Below, piece by piece: positions 60,384 through 64,000 of a stretch of DNA of 64,000 nt. Positions within the stretch are counted from its first letter, which is position 1; each line of letters opens with the position of its first letter. The position numbers and the translations under genes were made by a program. Source of the stretch: Voacanga thouarsii (Eukaryota; Streptophyta; Magnoliopsida; Gentianales; Apocynaceae); contig JANUWF010002353.1 in the NCBI GenBank assembly GCA_026120185.1, positions 558,001 through 622,000 of the forward strand, in the 5' to 3' direction. The notes under the pieces are model-generated. The model ran no database searches. It was not told the origin of the DNA and worked only from the letters and a program-made list of their open reading frames with translations.

Positions 60384-63042
60384 TCATTGAGATCTAGCTA
60401 CACATTTTTTATGATTTTCAGCTCTAATCCAATCATCTAAATATGCTTGAACTTCCAAAACTTCCGGTCCCATTCTTGAGTGAGTTTCACTCAAAATGTT
60501 TCCACCAGCACTAAAGGCTTGTTCTACCACAACAGTTGAAACGGGAACAGTAAGAATCTCCTTAGCTATTAGTGCTACAATAAGAAATTTGCTCTCATTT
60601 TCTTCCGCCACTTTAAGATATCAAATCTTTCATCTGTTTTATTCCACTTCGAATTATAAGTTAGATATAATTCAAGTTCCGCCGTGGAACTTGAAGATCC
60701 TCTTGGTCGTTTTGACCTTTCGACCATCCTCTTAGTTGCCTGGTTAATTTTTGAAGATCCAGATGTCGGAATATCAATATCTTGAGTTTCTTGAATAGTC
60801 CCACCATACTTTCTAGAATATTCATAATATAAGTCGCAAATATTATTCTTTACGTTAACTATTATAAGAAAAATATCAAGACAACATGTAAGATCTTGAA
60901 TACTACTATCATCTTCATCGTCATTATATTCAATATCATGTTTAGAAAATAAAAAATCATAATAATCAATAAGATATTATTGTAAACACTCAATTCTCAT
61001 ACGTGGATCAAGAACAATAGCTACTAAATTAATATCAGGTATATCTAAATAATATTTTAACCATTTAGTTTGTAGAAACGAACAAGGTCTTAGGCACGAT
61101 CACTATATCTTTTCTTTTTCTTTATCTCTCCTCTATGGAAAGAGGTGATGATACGTGACGTGGTATACCTAATCGTTTAGTCAACGAGACGTACGTACGA
61201 CATAGGGCGACGAACATGGCTCAAGAGTGTTTATACAAAGCCCTTCTCTTCTTCACTCAAAGAGGTAATGCACCATTTAATCATTATATAATTATAAAGA
61301 ATGAATCTTTTGAAGTTATACGAACTATCTAAAATAAAATGCCAAGCTCCGCGTGTCACAAGATATGGAGCGTTCTAATTGAAGAGTCGTACCTCTCGGA
61401 CTTCTTACGGTAAAGGCCAATGCACTGCCAAAACCAGCGCGGTGGCAAACACGTTACACTGTAAGCTAAGCCCTTAACGGCCTTGTGGACGGAGGAGATA
61501 TATAAAGTGTGTCGTGTGTAATTCATAAGAAAGTAGAATAGCACCAGTATGTTAATTTCACTTAGCCTGCCTCTCCCATGACTTTCTGGATCAACCAACC
61601 CTGATCTGCCCTCGCAAGTCTCTCTTGTAATTTAGGGGAGCAGAGCATGCAGCAAAATCAAGCATCATTAAATGTTTTTAAAACATGTAAAAAATACCTT
61701 CACAAACACTCTATTGTTGAGGAAACAAATGTATTCCAACAGTTCTATTTGCAAAAAAATCACATAAAAGTTCTTTATATGGAAAAGATATATTTAGCAA
61801 TTCATATGTTAAATTCCATTTATTTGGGAGGTCTTTTGAAAATTTTTTTGGTTTCATGCCATTATGTCTACAAAATTGACTCCATTCTTTTTTAATTGTA
61901 GGTCTAAGCCATAAATAAATAAAAAAAAAAAAAGAAGCTCTTAGTGGTATAATATAAAAATCAACTTTTTTTTAAACCATCTTGTACACATAAGTTTAAA
62001 ATATGACATATACATCTAACATGAAAAAATTTACCTCCAAAAATTGGTTGAATTAAATTTTTAAGAATAGTAATTAAGGCAGTATTTGCACTTGCGTGAA
62101 ATTGAAAAAATTTTATTCACTAAACCATATTCTTCAAAAATAACAATTAATAATTGACAAATATTTTCAGCATAATGTGGATCATTAAAGTCCCTATAAG
62201 CAATTAATCATTTTTGAATATTTCATCCATTATTTACCCAATGATATATAACACCCATATAAGAATGAGTTTGCCAGTGATCACTCCAAATATCACTACA
62301 TAAAGAAATTTTACTAGACAAATTTAAAAAAAAATTGAATTAATTGATTCTTACTTTCTTTGTACAATTTTTTTAAGTGTACGTGTAAGGGTAATGTGGG
62401 GAACATAATTTGCAACATGATTTAAAGTATTTTGACAATATTTATTAAATTGTAATTTTTCACCAAAACTAAACGAAAGATGTTCTACAACTATCATCTT
62501 AGCTAATTCTTTTCTATTTACTTTATCAATATATTTAAATAAACCAACAGATGGAGTAGATGTAATACTAGTGTACCTAGTAATTTGTTGTTGTTTGGAA
62601 TCCAAACCGAATTCTTAAAGACGATGCCTTCTTAGATGTTGAGAGAGCATGCCATAACTCATTCCTGGCTTAAATGCATATAATTTAGGAACACTAGTGC
62701 AATAATTACACTTGGCTTTCATTTTACCGGATGACATTTTTGTGAGAATAAAATGCTTGGTAAACATATCAGCTTCTCTTTTTCGTACTTTTTTGATGTG
62801 GCATCGGTTTGTAAATCACTTTCTTGAGGATGTCGTTGTTGAACTTCAACTTCTTCATCATTAACTTGTATTGGTTGATCAGTTGCTGAAGGAGAAAATG
62901 TCGCCAGAAAAAAATATGGATCAAAACCAGAAGCGAATTGATAGCCAAATGGAGTAGTAAAAGTCTCCGGTTGAAAATATGGATTAAAACTAGCACTATC
63001 ACTCATTTTTTCTTTACTCTTAGAGCTACTAGGATGAGACAT
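60384..63042 (-). pseudogene. hAT transposase fragments, frameshifted
   Basis: The N-terminus (MSHPSSSKSKEKMSDSASFN) starts at 63042 and the first frame ends at 62719. A second frame (62605-62351) carries TPSVGLFKYIDKVNRKELAK. The C-terminal dimerisation domain is at 60611-60384 (FLIVALIAKEILTVPVSTVV, then EQAFSAGGNILSETHSRMGP), the normal hAT end. The three pieces are in three different frames, and the middle part is interrupted at about 61090-61640. Confidence 0.85.
61090..61640. other. GC-richer island of unknown origin inside the second hAT
   Basis: This segment of about 550 bp breaks the hAT reading frame and differs in base composition from the very AT-rich transposase around it. It has no transposon-like ends that I can see and no recognisable protein. 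An organellar or other captured fragment is possible. The boundaries are approximate. Confidence 0.4.
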
Positions 63043-63364
63043 TTTTTTTTCAAAAAAATATATATAACAATAATATATATTGAGAATTGAAAGAGTTAAA
63101 AGAGTTGAGAGTTGAGAAGTGAGAAGTGAAAAAATTCAATGAATTTATGCCTATTTATAGAGAAAGTGAGGAGTAAAAAAAAAAAAAAAAAAGCTAGCCA
63201 TTGCGTCATTGACAACGGCTAGAAAGGAAGCCTTATGCTGTGGGCCTACATGGCATTATGCCATTTTGGGCACAACGGCCATTCTTCAAAATGGTCAGTA
63301 TGCATCCTTTTTATTGACACGTGTCAATTAAAAAAAAAAACCGGCGATTAACCGTGGTCAATGG

Positions 63365-64000
63365 TGTAACACCCCGCTACCTAGGCCTGCCAGGGCTGGG
63401 GATGTCGCTCCGTCCAAAGGATAAGTGGTCTTTATAACTAGGTCACACAAATAAAATTGCTGAAAGAAAATAATACTTAACTTAAAAATTTATTACAACC
63501 CAAAAATGCTTCAAAACTGAATCCATAAATTAATAAAATAAAACTATAAGTAAAATCATCCACTCTCGTCTCCCAAACATTACATAACATAATAGTCAGA
63601 AAAATTCTTCCAGAGCAGGCAAAATCTAGCTACTCATTCTCACAGCAGGATCAACCTGAAATCATGGTAAAAGGTGATGAGACAGAAATCCCAGTAAGTC
63701 CGTGTGTGCTTTGGGTGTTTGGTGAAAACAGTTCGTGGATGCAAAGTGTAAAACCTTTATAAGAGAAATATTAGCAAGCATCAAATATTAGTCAACAGCA
63801 AGAGTGGCGTTTTGGCTTATCTAGCCATACATAATTTATAAGATCAACCACTCAAAAGAAAGGATTATGGGTTACCACACGTTGGGCCCCATAACCGGTT
63901 AGAATGCCGACACTTTGTGCAGACTGACAAAAGGTAGGTGATCGGCCTACCGGGCAAGATACTCCTCCTTCTCTATACTCAAACAACAACCAGGTGTCTA
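63365..64000 (+). mobile_element. Start of an LTR-type element running off the right edge
   Basis: Begins TGTAACACCCCGC, a common start of plant LTRs, 5 bp past the end of the second hAT. The rest of the window (to 64000) has no coding frame and is similar in style to the TCACGCCCC block near 3386. The second LTR is not in view, so the call rests on the start motif. Confidence 0.45.

Larger units (their letters stand above)
59993..63360 (-). mobile_element. Second hAT transposon (RICESLEEPER-type), degraded
   Basis: The ends match as inverted repeats: TGACCACGGTTGAC on the left and, on the reverse strand, TGACCACGGTTAATC on the right, with GGTTGG/CCGG-rich sub-terminal repeats at about 60005-60135. 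Transposase pieces lie on the minus strand. The 8-bp target duplication could not be confirmed, since another LTR-like element starts 5 bp to the right (63365). An atypical segment at about 61090-61640 interrupts the transposase. Confidence 0.8.

Noticed and set aside
61356..61598. 80-aa minus-strand frame in the GC-rich island
   Set aside because: No domain and no conserved features. Better explained as chance in captured DNA.
59981..63368. Target duplication ATGGT for the second hAT
   Set aside because: Only 4-5 bases match, at unequal distances from the two ends, and the right side is overrun by another element, so an 8-bp duplication cannot be claimed.

Overview
This is nuclear DNA from a flowering plant, most likely a dicot. 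Host genes are split by introns with plant-type splice sites, the sequence is AT-rich, and the coding content is plant-specific: clade-I serine carboxypeptidase-like (SCPL) proteins, a ROF-type multidomain FKBP and a DUF659/BED hAT-derived gene. More than half of the window looks like transposon-derived or decayed sequence. There are no operons, CRISPR arrays or prokaryotic features, and I recognised no tRNA or rRNA gene.

Layout. 1-1846: 5' part of a minus-strand Ty1/copia element. 2039-18955: minus-strand tandem SCPL cluster with a broken 5' half-copy (2039-7545, split by a 4.1-kb TG...CA insertion) and two copies that read as intact 14-exon genes (9585-12719, 466 aa; 15246-18955, 464 aa). 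Two hAT-type MITEs (8139-8616 and 13205-14094) lie between them. 20356-26049: minus-strand FKBP62/ROF1-like gene (13 exons, 601 aa). 26690-28958: plus-strand DEAD-box pseudogene whose first exon is eIF4A3-like and whose last exons are RH20/p68-like. 29422-29792: two exons of an unrecognised gene, cut off by 3.2 kb of LTR-like sequence (29837-33053) flanked by AATTA. 35793-38258: two-exon BED/DUF659/hAT-dimerisation gene (673 aa), followed by a decayed fragment of an unrecognised protein.

The right third is almost all mobile DNA. It holds a complete hAT transposon with 8-bp target duplications (42225-45480), a LINE-type RNase H scrap, a fold-back element, and a whole copia element with 143-bp LTRs and an AATTC target duplication (50779-58872). 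That copia element carries two further TG...CA insertions, each with a near-perfect 5-bp duplication. A second, frameshifted hAT (59993-63360) follows, and then the start of another LTR-type element that runs off the window.

Functionally, the two intact SCPL genes are predicted secretory-pathway or vacuolar acyltransferases or peptidases. The FKBP is a predicted TPR co-chaperone whose first and third isomerase domains lack key catalytic residues. The BED/DUF659 gene looks like a domesticated hAT transposase. Exon coordinates were worked out by hand from splice consensus, reading phase and paralogue comparison. For the three main host genes all exon sums are multiples of three. No database search was possible.
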